Origin: Clostridia bacterium
GTDB lineage: Bacteria; Bacillota; Clostridia; Christensenellales; Aristaeellaceae
Direction of reading: 5' to 3'
Assembly: GCA_017428385.1 (NCBI GenBank)
Contig: JAFRQX010000039.1
Coordinates: 1-64,000 of the forward strand
DNA length: 64,000 bases
A model generated the notes under the pieces. That model saw only the letters and a program-made list of their open reading frames with translations. It was not told the DNA's origin and searched no databases. Position numbers and translations under genes: made by a program. Every line of letters begins with the position of its first letter. The first letter of the stretch is position 1. Below, piece after piece: positions 14,296 to 22,623 of the stretch.

Positions 14296-16245
14296 ATGAA
14301 AGGCCAGGAACAGAGCCGCGGGACAACACATAACCCGCAAGCCGCCGGTCCAAGCCGGGGGTTTGTTCCGCCTGCCGCTGTCCATAACGTCCCACAGAAG
14401 GAATCCCAGTGGTACAATCCCGCCCAGCAGCAGGAACCGCTGTCCTATTACACCCAGCAGAATTCCCAGGCGCAACAGATGCAGAAACCCCCGCAGGGCC
14501 GCCATGCTCAACCGGCACAGCCCCCGCAGGGATATCCGCAGCAGCAGTCCCGGCAGGGTTATTCCGCCCCCAGGCAGCAGCAACAGCCGCCCCAGGGATA
14601 TTACGCGCCACAACAGCAGCAACCCCCGCAGGGATACTACGCGCCCCGGCAGCAGCAACTGCCTCCGCGGCAGAATCAGTATGCCCCGCGCCAGCAGCAG
14701 GCTCCGCAGGGTTACTATCCCGGACAGCAGGGACCTGCCGTGCCCTACGCCCAGCCCCAGCCGGCGAAGCCCCCGAAGAAGCCCGTCAAATTCCTGCCCA
14801 TCGCGATCCTTGCGGTGCTGATTATTGTTGCCGCCGTCCTGGGCGCCAACGGAATCCATACAGCCAGGGAACAGGCCGCGGAACAGGCTGCCGTACAGCA
14901 GCAGGCGGACATGGTCCGGGCCAAGGTAGAACCCTACCGCGACCGTTTCTGCCCCGGCGTCTATGTGAACGGGATTGACCTGGGCGGTATGACCTATGAA
15001 GAAGCAAAAAACGCCGTTGAGGCCGGGATCCAGGCCCAGCATGCCGACTGGAAAGTCACGCTGACCTACGGCAGCAATTATGCCGATATTACCGCGGCGG
15101 ACCTGAACTTCACCGTGGACGTGACAGGCGTGCTGAACGAGGCCATGCAGCAGGGCCACAACGGAACCGATGATCAGCGGTATGCCGATATGCTGCAGCT
15201 GGAACAGACGCCCTACCGCACCTCCACCGCCCGGCCCGCCGCCGGCAATACCCAGAAAATTGACAACCTGCTGGCCGCCATCAAAAACGCCGTGGACCGG
15301 CCGGCCCAGGATGCCTATGTGACCGTGGATCCGGAAAACATCAACTCGCCCTTCCAGTTCTATGACGAGGTGAACGGGCTGACCCTGGACACCGCCCCCA
15401 TCCGGGAGTGGATCTTTGAGAAGCTGTCCACCATGGAAAACGGCACCTATGAAATCCAGCCCGAACCGGTACAGCCCTCCCAACGTAAAGCGGACCTCAT
15501 GCAGAGGTATTCCCTCCGGGCCTCCGCCTGGACGGAAATCCACACCAGCTCCACCGAAGACCGGAACAACAATATCCGCCACGCCCTGTGCGACTTCGTG
15601 AACGGGTATAAGCTGGCGCCGGGCGAGACCTTCAGTTTCAACACCGTCGTAGGCTACCGGACGGCGGAACGGGGCTTCTTCCCCGCGCAGGAAATTGTAT
15701 ACGGAAACTATGTGGAAGGCTACGGCGGCGGCGTCTGCCAGGCCAGCACCACCATTTACCAGGCAGCCCTGTGCGCCGGCCTGCAGATTGTGGAACGCAG
15801 GCCCCATTCCGAAAAGGTTCGCTATACGGAGCTGGGCCTGGACGCCACGGTTTACCTGGAAAAGGGATCCAAGCATAACAAGGATTTCCGGTTCAAAAAC
15901 AACACAGACGGGGATATCTACATCTTCGCCACCGTGGAAAAGAATCCGGCAAAAAAGGGCAAAAAATACCTGCGGACGCGAGTGGATATCTACGGGCCGT
16001 ATATGGGCGACGTCCACTATGAGCTGAAGTCCAATATCGTGGAAACCATTGACCCCGGCGTGGAAATCAAAAAGGACCGGAAGCATGAGTACACCTCCTA
16101 TCCCGGCGAGCAGTACCTGTATTCCGAAGGCCGCGAGGGCTACAAGGTGGAAGTTTACCGGGTAAACACCGTCAACGGGCAGTCTGAATACCTGTATCCG
16201 GATACCTACGAACCGAAGAAGGCGGTATATTACGAAGGAGTGTGA
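14296..16245 (+). CDS. VanW-family membrane protein with Pro/Gln-rich cytoplasmic region
   Basis: A 649-residue protein in three parts. Residues 1-155 are low-complexity and rich in Q, P, Y and G, with repeats such as QQPPQGYYAPQQ and PRQQQ. A single membrane helix (FLPIAILAVLIIVAAVLGA) lies near 162-180. Outside are a peptidoglycan-binding-like domain (YVNGIDLGGMTYEEAKNAVE and a second weaker copy) and a VanW domain around 400-535 (LAPGETFSFNTVVGYRTAERG, GGGVCQASTTIYQAAL). VanW proteins are widespread in Firmicutes cell envelopes with unclear biochemistry; the name comes from vancomycin clusters but resistance is not implied. The long PQGYY-type cytoplasmic tail is unusual. Confidence 0.88.
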   Translation: MKGQEQSRGTTHNPQAAGPSRGFVPPAAVHNVPQKESQWYNPAQQQEPLSYYTQQNSQAQQMQKPPQGRHAQPAQPPQGYPQQQSRQGYSAPRQQQQPPQGYYAPQQQQPPQGYYAPRQQQLPPRQNQYAPRQQQAPQGYYPGQQGPAVPYAQPQPAKPPKKPVKFLPIAILAVLIIVAAVLGANGIHTAREQAAEQAAVQQQADMVRAKVEPYRDRFCPGVYVNGIDLGGMTYEEAKNAVEAGIQAQHADWKVTLTYGSNYADITAADLNFTVDVTGVLNEAMQQGHNGTDDQRYADMLQLEQTPYRTSTARPAAGNTQKIDNLLAAIKNAVDRPAQDAYVTVDPENINSPFQFYDEVNGLTLDTAPIREWIFEKLSTMENGTYEIQPEPVQPSQRKADLMQRYSLRASAWTEIHTSSTEDRNNNIRHALCDFVNGYKLAPGETFSFNTVVGYRTAERGFFPAQEIVYGNYVEGYGGGVCQASTTIYQAALCAGLQIVERRPHSEKVRYTELGLDATVYLEKGSKHNKDFRFKNNTDGDIYIFATVEKNPAKKGKKYLRTRVDIYGPYMGDVHYELKSNIVETIDPGVEIKKDRKHEYTSYPGEQYLYSEGREGYKVEVYRVNTVNGQSEYLYPDTYEPKKAVYYEGV

Positions 16246-16501
16246 GAAAACTCACACTCCTTCGTTTCAATGAAGAATGAAAAATGAAAAATGAAGAATG
16301 AGTTTGTCTGTATCCTATATACTAAGCCGCGCACCAGCATGTTATTCCGTTTAAAAGTACTTCCGGCTGTGCGGAAAAGTCCCCAAGAAACATCAATACT
16401 GCCGGTAGAATCCATGGTATACTTTTTCCACTGATTGTGTGTTCCGTTTTGCTTTCCGGAAAAGTATAATGATTCAAAAGCGTTTCGGAGGAAACCAAAT
16501 C

Positions 16502-17407
16502 ATGGATAAGAAAATCCCGTATTTCAAGGCTGAGGAGATTGCCGAAAAGAGCTGGATGATCACCAACGCGTTCGTGGAAAGCTCCTACGCCAACTGTTAT
16601 CTGATCGAAGGCGAGGACTATGCCCTGCTCATCGATTCCATCCTCGGCATGGGCAACCTGAAGGCCTTCTGCGAAACCCTGACGGACAAGCCCATCCGGG
16701 TAGCCAACACCCACAGCCATTCCGACCACGTGGGCGGCAATTTCCACTTCGATCACTGCTTTATGCCGGACCGGGATATCGCTTCCTTCCAGGACTGCGT
16801 CGGCGTCAAAAAGGAACAAGTCATAGAAATGGCGAAGCAGATGGCCCTGCCGGAATACAAGGACCTGATCGAGGCGGATGACAATTTCGTGGACTGGAAC
16901 GCCATCAAGGTCTACCCGATTTATGACGGGGACATGTTTGACCTGGGCGGCCGGATCATTGAGGTGGTGGACGTGGGCGGACATACCGCCGGCGAAGTGG
17001 TATTCATTGACCACAAATCCCGCATCGCCTATTCCGGCGACGCCTGCAACGGCAACACCCTGCTGGAGTTCCCGAACTCCCTGCCGATTATCTCCTACCT
17101 GCGGAACCTCCTGCACCTGAAGGATCACCAGAAGGAATTCGACAAAATGTACGGCGGCCACGAGATCTTCGACGCCTCCATCGTAGATGAAGCTATCGAA
17201 ACCGTGGCAAAGGTGGTGGCCGACACGGACGATAAGTGCGAGCGTCCCGGTATGATGGGCGGCACCGTCTTCTACGCCGCCGAAAAAGTGAAGGACGGCT
17301 ATCCCCGGGTGGACGGCAAGCACTTCAACATGAGCTATGTTCCCGAAAAGGTGACTGCCCCGGATGAAACAAGGCAAATTATCCGGCTGCCCAAAGAAAA
17401 AGAATAA
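16502..17407 (+). CDS. Metallo-beta-lactamase-fold hydrolase
   Basis: A 301-residue protein with the zinc-binding motif NTHSHSDHVGGN (HxHxDH), the later ligands GHTAGEVVFIDH and YSGDACN, and a C-terminal helical region with MYGGHEIFDASIVDEA containing the last His. It belongs to the glyoxalase II-like/MBL hydrolase superfamily, with no flavodiiron or RNase J extension. The substrate is unknown. The ATG at 16502 has CGGAGG 9 bases upstream. A short AATGAAAAATGAAGAATGAG repeat lies upstream (16268-16302). Confidence 0.88.
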   Translation: MDKKIPYFKAEEIAEKSWMITNAFVESSYANCYLIEGEDYALLIDSILGMGNLKAFCETLTDKPIRVANTHSHSDHVGGNFHFDHCFMPDRDIASFQDCVGVKKEQVIEMAKQMALPEYKDLIEADDNFVDWNAIKVYPIYDGDMFDLGGRIIEVVDVGGHTAGEVVFIDHKSRIAYSGDACNGNTLLEFPNSLPIISYLRNLLHLKDHQKEFDKMYGGHEIFDASIVDEAIETVAKVVADTDDKCERPGMMGGTVFYAAEKVKDGYPRVDGKHFNMSYVPEKVTAPDETRQIIRLPKEKE

Positions 17408-17542
17408 CCGGCGCAGGATACCGGAAAATTATCCGCGATTATTTTTCCCTTTTCGTCCTGTTTTCCTTTCGGCATTTCGGGTATGCTGTACCTGTACCGG
17501 GGAGATTCCCGGTGCAAGTGGGAAAAAGGAGGACCTTGAATC

Positions 17543-17695
17543 ATGTATGAGTATTATGTGGAGGCCTGCAACGTCAGGGAGGCTGAACGCCTGATGAATG
17601 AGCTGGCTGCGGAAGGCTGGCGTGTCATTACCGTCACTCCCGATATCGCCAGGGGGCATGGTATAGTCATCACTTTTGAACGTCCGAAAAACTGA
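17543..17695 (+). CDS. Small DUF4177-like protein
   Basis: A 50-residue protein starting 9 bases after AAAGGAGG. MYEYYVEACNVREAERLMNE, then LAAEGWRVITVTP and IVITFERPKN give the pattern of DUF4177: a YEY opening, a helix with LNELGxEGW and a closing beta strand that ends in a basic tail. Function of the family is unknown. The following 62-residue membrane protein gene is 29 bases downstream, so the two probably share a transcript. A GGGGAGATTCCC hairpin lies upstream at about 17499-17514. Confidence 0.75.
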   Translation: MYEYYVEACNVREAERLMNELAAEGWRVITVTPDIARGHGIVITFERPKN

Positions 17696-17724
17696 CGAAG
17701 CATACTGAAGGGGGAAAGACGCCG

Positions 17725-17913
17725 ATGAAAAAGCTGAAGGTTATTGACTGGATCATGCTGTGTCTGTCCGTTATCGGAGTGGTCTTCCTGATCATTTCCG
17801 CTTTTGACGGAACCTCAAAGCTGTTCTTTTCCCTAGGCCTTATATTCACCGGCTGTTCCGGTATAGTTAACGGAATCCGGATCCTCAGGAAGAATCAAAA
17901 AGAAGGCCAATGA
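17725..17913 (+). CDS. Small two-helix membrane protein, unknown
   Basis: A 62-residue protein with two hydrophobic segments, IDWIMLCLSVIGVVFLIISA and FFSLGLIFTGCSGIVNGI, joined by a short loop (FDGTSK), and a basic tail (RILRKNQKEGQ). GAAGGGGG lies upstream of the ATG. I recognise no family. It follows the DUF4177-like gene and ends just before a bidirectional terminator. Confidence 0.7.
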   Translation: MKKLKVIDWIMLCLSVIGVVFLIISAFDGTSKLFFSLGLIFTGCSGIVNGIRILRKNQKEGQ

Positions 17914-17930
17914 ACTATCAGCCTTACAGC

Positions 17931-17964
17931 AAAAGACTGCCGCGTTTCCGCGACAGTCTTTTTT
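17931..17964. terminator. Bidirectional terminator
   Basis: AAAAGACTGCCGCG, loop TTTC, CGCGACAGTCTTTTTT. It separates the convergent membrane-protein gene and deformylase gene. Confidence 0.85.
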
Positions 17965-17972
17965 GTTTCCGG

Positions 17973-18383
17973 TCAGATCAGGATTCCTTCGCAGTGATCA
18001 ATCTCATGCTGGACGATCTGGGCGGCGAAGCCGGACAGGGTTCCGGTCCGCTTGTTCATGTCCATATCCTGCCAGGTGACGGTAATGCTTCTGTACCGTT
18101 TGGTTTTCCGGACACCGTCCAGGGACAGGCACCCTTCCTCGGTCTCATATTCCCCGTCCTTGTTGATGATCTTCGGGTTCAGCATCACCATGATCAGCGG
18201 TCCGTTGCAGAAGGCAATGATCCGCTTCCGCTTGCCGATCATATTTGCTGCCAGCCCGACGCACCGATCCGCGTTGGCCCGCAGCGTATCCACCAGATCT
18301 TCCGCGATCGGCAGATCCACAGCTGTGGCATTCAAAGACTTGCGCTGCAGAAAAATTGGATCGTGAATGATCTCCCTTACCAT
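17973..18383 (-). CDS. def: Peptide deformylase
   Basis: A 136-residue protein with all three deformylase motifs: GLAANMIG (usually GxGLAAxQ; here the Gln is replaced by Met-Ile-Gly as in short clostridial forms), EEGCLSL with the metal-binding Cys, and QHEIDH with the two His ligands and catalytic Glu. It removes the formyl group from nascent N-terminal Met. It ends soon after QHEIDHCEGILI, so it lacks the C-terminal helix of the longer enzymes. The start at 18383 has GAGGGAG just upstream. The loss of Gln in motif 1 suggests a divergent paralogue, possibly not the only copy in the genome. Confidence 0.9.
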   Translation of the reverse strand: MVREIIHDPIFLQRKSLNATAVDLPIAEDLVDTLRANADRCVGLAANMIGKRKRIIAFCNGPLIMVMLNPKIINKDGEYETEEGCLSLDGVRKTKRYRSITVTWQDMDMNKRTGTLSGFAAQIVQHEIDHCEGILI

Positions 18384-18482
18384 TATTTCTCCCTCCATGC
18401 AATCCTTTGCAGTGTATCACACAGTATAGGAAAAAAAACGTTTCGTTTCAAGCGACTTCGTCACAAAAAGAGACTTTGTCAC

Positions 18483-18510
18483 AAAAAAAGGCGGGAACCG
18501 CAGTTCCCGC
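18483..18510 (-). terminator. Terminator of the alpha/beta hydrolase gene
   Basis: GCGGGAAC, loop, GTTCCCGC, followed on the minus strand by CCTTTTTTTG. Confidence 0.85.
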
Positions 18511-18521
18511 ACAATCTTTTT

Positions 18522-19091
18522 TTATCTTTCCTCGCCTGCCGCGAAGTACCGGACCAGCCGCATAATCTTTCCCAGCTCCCGGATGTCCCGTCCCACGTGA
18601 CCGGTTTCCAGCGAGTGGTTAGCATCCGGCGTTTCATACAGCGGGATCCCCAGCCTGTGACAGTTTGCCCGGATGACGTCCGTCTCCGCCCAGGAGTCCG
18701 CCGTACCGTGGAAGGCGATGGCCTTGATGCCGGTATAGGCAAAGGTGTCCTCCACCGGGGTAAAAAGAATCTGGCGGCAGTCGATGCCGTGGGCCTTGGC
18801 ATAGGCAGGGCCGATCACCGTGCCGACGCTCTTGCCGACGAAGAGAATATCGTCATACTTGTTCCACCGGATCTTCTTCAGCATAGCCTCCGCCTGCTCC
18901 GCGGCCATCCTGACGCACTGTTCCTTCTTTTCCGCGTTGCCCTTCACCCCGGCCGGAAAACCGGAATAGGGCACGCAGAACACTTCCCAGCCCATCTTCT
19001 GCAGGAGACTCCGGCTGTAATACAGCAGCGGCTTGTCACAGGTATAACCAATTCCCGGGAAAAAGCATGCCAGTTTTTTCTTCGCTCTCAT
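18522..19091 (-). CDS. Alpha/beta hydrolase
   Basis: A 189-residue compact alpha/beta hydrolase. The nucleophile elbow is VGKSVGT (GxSxG). A probable acid lies in AFHGTADSW and the catalytic His in DANHSLE, close to the C-terminus, which is the standard order. The opening FFPGIGYTCDKPLLYYSRSL contains the oxyanion-loop Gly residues. No signal peptide. It may be an esterase or thioesterase acting in the cytoplasm. It has its own terminator. Confidence 0.85.
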   Translation of the reverse strand: MRAKKKLACFFPGIGYTCDKPLLYYSRSLLQKMGWEVFCVPYSGFPAGVKGNAEKKEQCVRMAAEQAEAMLKKIRWNKYDDILFVGKSVGTVIGPAYAKAHGIDCRQILFTPVEDTFAYTGIKAIAFHGTADSWAETDVIRANCHRLGIPLYETPDANHSLETGHVGRDIRELGKIMRLVRYFAAGEER

Positions 19092-19275
19092 CTGTCCGGA
19101 TCCTTCGTTTGTTTCTTTGTCCGCGCACCCTTGCGCTTCCGGTGGGTATGTTCCCGCCCCGCGGGTTGTATGATTCAGGCCTCAGGCTATAATGTCCGTA
19201 CATTTTCTCTGACTTCAGTATATGAAATATGTGCGTACACTTCAAGGACTTTGTCACACAAACAGGAAAAAAACA

Positions 19276-19303
19276 AAAAAACGTTCCTTTCGAAACGTTT
19301 TTT
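19276..19303. terminator. Terminator of the AEC transporter gene
   Basis: AAAAAACGTT and AACGTTTTTT form a 10-bp stem with A and T tracts on both sides. Confidence 0.8.
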
Positions 19304-19321
19304 GTCCCCTCAACTACTTTT

Positions 19322-20233
19322 TTACCAGATCAGGGAAGACAGATACATAACCAGCGGAATGGAGGCAAGCGAGAGCACCGTGGAAAGCACCACCGTCTCC
19401 ACCGCGTAGGGATAATCCTTTCCATACAACTGGGCGTACACCGCCACATTGGAGCCCACCGGGCAGGCGGCGCAGATCAGCAGCACAGTCCTCATTTCAT
19501 GCAGGCTTTCCGGCAGGATCCACAGAAGCAGCAGCGCGATCAGCGGGATCACCAGCAGCCGGACAAGGGAGATCAGCCCCAGCGATTTACGCTTCAGCAT
19601 TCCGGGCAGGTCCGTCTGCGCCAGGTAAATGCCCACCGTGAACATGGCCAGGGGCGTGTTCAGCCCCGCCACCGTGCGCAGCCCGCCGCTGATGATCTCC
19701 GGCAGGGGCAGCTGCGCCGCGAACAGCGCAATGCCAATCAGCAGTGCGATCACAAAAGGCGCCCGGATCAGCTTTTTCGGCTGCAGGCCCTGCAGCACCG
19801 GCTGGCCGTTCAGCCGGGAAACGCCATAGGTCCACTGGCCGATATTCAGCAGCGCGATAAACGGGGCAGCATAGAACACCGCTCCCTCTCCCAGGGCAGC
19901 AATCACCAGGGGAATGCCGAAAAAGCCCGGATTTGAAAAGGAGGAAGCAAAAGCCCCGATCGGATCCTTCCTGAAAACAAAATGGGAGACCAGCACAGAC
20001 ATGAGCAGCAGCACAAAAGACGCGGCCGCGCTCCATAAAAGGCCGGAAACATGCTCCGCCGTCCGCTCCACCAGGAAACCGTTAATAATGACCGCAGGCA
20101 GGGAAACGTAGATCAGGATATTCCCGATCGTCCGGCTGCCTTCCCGGGTAATCTTTCCGCACCGGAAGAGCAGAAACCCGATACCTGCCAGCAGAAACAT
20201 CTGCAGGATCTGTCTGATCAGAATCAAAAACAT
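19322..20233 (-). CDS. AEC-family (auxin efflux carrier-like) transporter
   Basis: A 303-residue membrane protein with about ten helices. Family marks are the first helix IRQILQMFLLAGIGFLLFR, NILIYVSLPAVIINGF, the central SFSNPGFFGIPLVIAALG (conserved NxGFxGxP) and, in the second half, AGLNTPLAMFTVGIYLA and CAACPVGSNVAVYAQLYG. AEC carriers move organic acids or amino-acid-like compounds; the substrate is not readable here. Flanked by a terminator downstream. Confidence 0.92.
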   Translation of the reverse strand: MFLILIRQILQMFLLAGIGFLLFRCGKITREGSRTIGNILIYVSLPAVIINGFLVERTAEHVSGLLWSAAASFVLLLMSVLVSHFVFRKDPIGAFASSFSNPGFFGIPLVIAALGEGAVFYAAPFIALLNIGQWTYGVSRLNGQPVLQGLQPKKLIRAPFVIALLIGIALFAAQLPLPEIISGGLRTVAGLNTPLAMFTVGIYLAQTDLPGMLKRKSLGLISLVRLLVIPLIALLLLWILPESLHEMRTVLLICAACPVGSNVAVYAQLYGKDYPYAVETVVLSTVLSLASIPLVMYLSSLIW

Positions 20234-20318
20234 GCGTTAACCCTCCGGCTGTCCTGTCCGTTCACAAAACTCACTGCCGGAAGCATTATAACCGTCCTGT
20301 CCCTTCAGCCGCAAGCTT

Positions 20319-20453
20319 TTACTTTCCTCCGGCCCGCGGATGATCCTCCCGGTTTTCCTGCCGCCTTCCGGCACGGATTTCCCGTGCAAGCCGGGTACCC
20401 AGCAGGGCAAAGAAGCCTACGTCAAACAGAATGGCTGCCGCATACAGAATCAC
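20319..20453 (-). CDS. Small single-helix membrane protein (GTG start)
   Basis: A 44-residue frame on the minus strand beginning with GTG 6 bases after AAGGAAGG. The N-terminal half (ILYAAAILFDVGFFALLGTR) is one hydrophobic helix. The rest is strongly basic and polar (LAREIRAGRRQENRED). It lies in a gap of about 480 bases that otherwise holds no gene. No family recognised; it may be a true small membrane protein or a chance frame. Confidence 0.45.
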   Translation of the reverse strand: MILYAAAILFDVGFFALLGTRLAREIRAGRRQENREDHPRAGGK

Positions 20454-20716
20454 AATCTATCCTTCCTTTCGGATCATGTTTTCAGCATGATCATTCCGAC
20501 ATGTTCAGCATACTGCCGGAAAACGCCCTGATACAGCGCCAAAGCGGAAAGATACCGGCCGCTATTTCTCCCGATCCGGCCGGTTGGAGACTGGCTTCAA
20601 TTGTTTTTTGATTGTTTTTCCCGGGAAAAACTGCCGGAAACGCACCGGCAGATCGTTTATTCCTTTGGGTGATGATGAAGAATCCCCTCACTGTTTTCCT
20701 GTGAAAGGAGTTTACC

Positions 20717-21277
20717 ATGGAATCATACGAACTGAATGCCTGTGTTGAAAGACTGAACACATTGAAAAAAGACGTCCAGAAATCCCAGAAAAAGGGAATG
20801 CCTTTTATCTGGGCCTCCGTGGTGATCTGGGGACTGATCTTTATCGCCCGGCTGGTCAGCAAGGACCTGTGGACCGCCAACATGGCCACTTTCGTCTGCT
20901 GCTGCCTGCTGATCCCGCTGGCTTTCCTGTTCTCCAAGGCGCTGAAGGCGGACATTTTCCGGAAAACCGGCAACCCCATCAACGGTCTCATCATCCTGAG
21001 CACCCTGAACCAGCTGCTGTACCTGCTGATTGCCATGTGGGCTTTCGACCGGAAGCCGGACGCCATGCTCATGATCTATGCCATGATCTTCGGGGCGCAC
21101 CTGCTGCCCTACAGCTGGGCTTATGACAGCAAAGCCTATCTTGTGCTGTCCATCGTGGAAACCGTAGGCGCGCTGGTGATTACCCACCTGTGCGGCAGCC
21201 TGGCAACAACCGCTTTCATCCTCTGCGGGGAGATCCTGCTGAGCGTGCTGCTTTACCGGGAATGCCAGAAAATGTGA
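20717..21277 (+). CDS. Multi-pass membrane protein, DUF7010-like
   Basis: A 186-residue protein with a charged N-terminal 28 residues (ERLNTLKKDVQKSQKKG) followed by about six membrane helices. It has the size and helix pattern of the uncharacterised DUF7010-type family, but I cannot confirm the match. AAAGGAG lies upstream of the ATG and a strong terminator follows at 21285-21321. No operon partner. Confidence 0.75.
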   Translation: MESYELNACVERLNTLKKDVQKSQKKGMPFIWASVVIWGLIFIARLVSKDLWTANMATFVCCCLLIPLAFLFSKALKADIFRKTGNPINGLIILSTLNQLLYLLIAMWAFDRKPDAMLMIYAMIFGAHLLPYSWAYDSKAYLVLSIVETVGALVITHLCGSLATTAFILCGEILLSVLLYRECQKM

Positions 21278-21284
21278 GATAAAA

Positions 21285-21321
21285 AACACCGCCCTTCTCT
21301 GCCGGAAAAGGGCGGTTGTTA
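21285..21321 (+). terminator. Rho-independent terminator
   Basis: AACACCGCCCTT and AAGGGCGGTTGTT pair around CTCTGCCGG, just after the membrane protein stop. Confidence 0.75.
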
Positions 21322-21411
21322 TGGGGGGTTGGGAGGCTTTCTCCCTACTGTTTGCGTTTTGGATTATAGCAAGATACCGGATGAAATTCAGTGATTTTGT
21401 CACACACCAAT

Positions 21412-22077
21412 TTACTTTTTTGCTACTTTCTCCAGTTTCTCAATATCCTTCAGCACAACAGTCCCCCGCCGGTTTTCGATCAGGCCGTCTCCGGCGAAAC
21501 GTTTGAGCATCCTGCCCACGGTTTCCCGGACAGAGTTGACCTGGCGGGCCAGCTCTTCCTGGGTCATACGGATATCCTTGAGCCCGGTTTTCCGGTAATT
21601 GTCGAGCAGGTATTTGGCCAGCCGCTTATCCAGCCGGGAGAAGAGGGTCTGCTCAATCGCGGCAACCACCTGGGAGAACCGCCGGGTTGCCAGCTCATAG
21701 GTGAAACAGCGCACATGGATGTTATTTTCACAGAGATCACCGTACAGCTTCACAGGGACAACCAGGATACTGGCAGGCTGTTCAACCACCATATAGGATT
21801 CAAAGTTAATCTGTGCCAGCACGCTGGCGGCGGAAATGATGCAGTCATCATCCTCTTCCAGCCGGAACAGGGTCACTTCCCTGCCTTCATCTGAAAGCAG
21901 ATAAGCCCGGGAAGCCCCGCTGAGCAGATGGATCATGCCCACGCATTCAACGTCCGGACCAAAGAGCCGCTCTCCCGGCGCATAGTACCGGATATAGGCG
22001 GACTGCGCTACCAGCTGTTTCTCACTCTGCGTAAGTTCGTCCCAGTAAGGGAGCTGTTTCAGCGTTTCTGCGTTCAT
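21412..22077 (-). CDS. Crp/Fnr-family transcriptional regulator
   Basis: A 221-residue protein with an N-terminal cyclic-nucleotide-type beta-roll (residues about 20-120; YYAPGERLFGPDVECVGMIH, LLSDEGREVTLFRLEEDDDCI) and a C-terminal winged helix (MTQEELARQVNSVRETVGRM, then GDGLIENRRGTVVL). It has no N-terminal four-Cys cluster, so it is not an oxygen-sensing Fnr. The cAMP-contacting residues are not conserved, so another ligand or redox signal is likely. Such proteins often control anaerobic metabolism. AGGAGGG precedes the start. Confidence 0.92.
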   Translation of the reverse strand: MNAETLKQLPYWDELTQSEKQLVAQSAYIRYYAPGERLFGPDVECVGMIHLLSGASRAYLLSDEGREVTLFRLEEDDDCIISAASVLAQINFESYMVVEQPASILVVPVKLYGDLCENNIHVRCFTYELATRRFSQVVAAIEQTLFSRLDKRLAKYLLDNYRKTGLKDIRMTQEELARQVNSVRETVGRMLKRFAGDGLIENRRGTVVLKDIEKLEKVAKK

Positions 22078-22236
22078 CGGATGTCCCTCCTGTCAGATTC
22101 CCGGAATGAATCCCGGGGATTTTATTTGCCTGTGTTTATCTTCTTTGCGTTTTTCAATTGTTTTTGTATTGTTTTTTTCTCGCTTTCGTGTCACAATTGG
22201 GTTTCCCAGGCGTCTATATAGTGTGGGGTGAATCTG

Positions 22237-22482
22237 ATGCGGATTGATACATTCGGCCTTCCGGTGCCGGTTAAATACCGGGATAAAATGAAAAAGCGGA
22301 TCCCGCTCAGCTTCCGGCGTCCGAACAAAGCGGAAGCCCGGGAGCAGGAAATGGAAAAGCTGTGCAAGATCTACGGTTTCCAGACCATGAGCGAACAGGA
22401 GATCGAGGAAAGAGCCACCAGGGTCTGGAAGAAATTCACCCGGAAAGTCGGATGGGATAAAGAAGAAGAAAAGGAGAAATAA
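22237..22482 (+). CDS. Hypothetical basic protein, 81 aa
   Basis: An 81-residue, strongly charged protein (RPNKAEAREQEMEKLC, EEIEERATRVWKKFTRKVGW-type helix, EEEKEK end). There is no membrane segment or signal peptide. It is divergent from the Crp-type gene. The ATG at 22237 has GGGGTG 6 bases upstream; a GTG at 22228 is inside that site. TATATA at 22215-22220 may be its -10. No family recognised. Confidence 0.6.
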   Translation: MRIDTFGLPVPVKYRDKMKKRIPLSFRRPNKAEAREQEMEKLCKIYGFQTMSEQEIEERATRVWKKFTRKVGWDKEEEKEK

Positions 22483-22572
22483 TTTCTCCTGCGCGATGGA
22501 TTATAAGCATTATCTTTCAACGTCAGTATAGCATTTTTTACACAATTTGACAATAATGTGACCACATCACAC

Positions 22573-22601
22573 AAAACCGGCCGGCATTTTCTGCCGGCCG
22601 G
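22573..22601 (-). terminator. Terminator of the flotillin gene
   Basis: CCGGCCGGCA, loop TTTTC, TGCCGGCCGG with a T run on the minus strand. Confidence 0.85.
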
Positions 22602-22623
22602 CGCTGTTTTTCAGCTCAGCATT

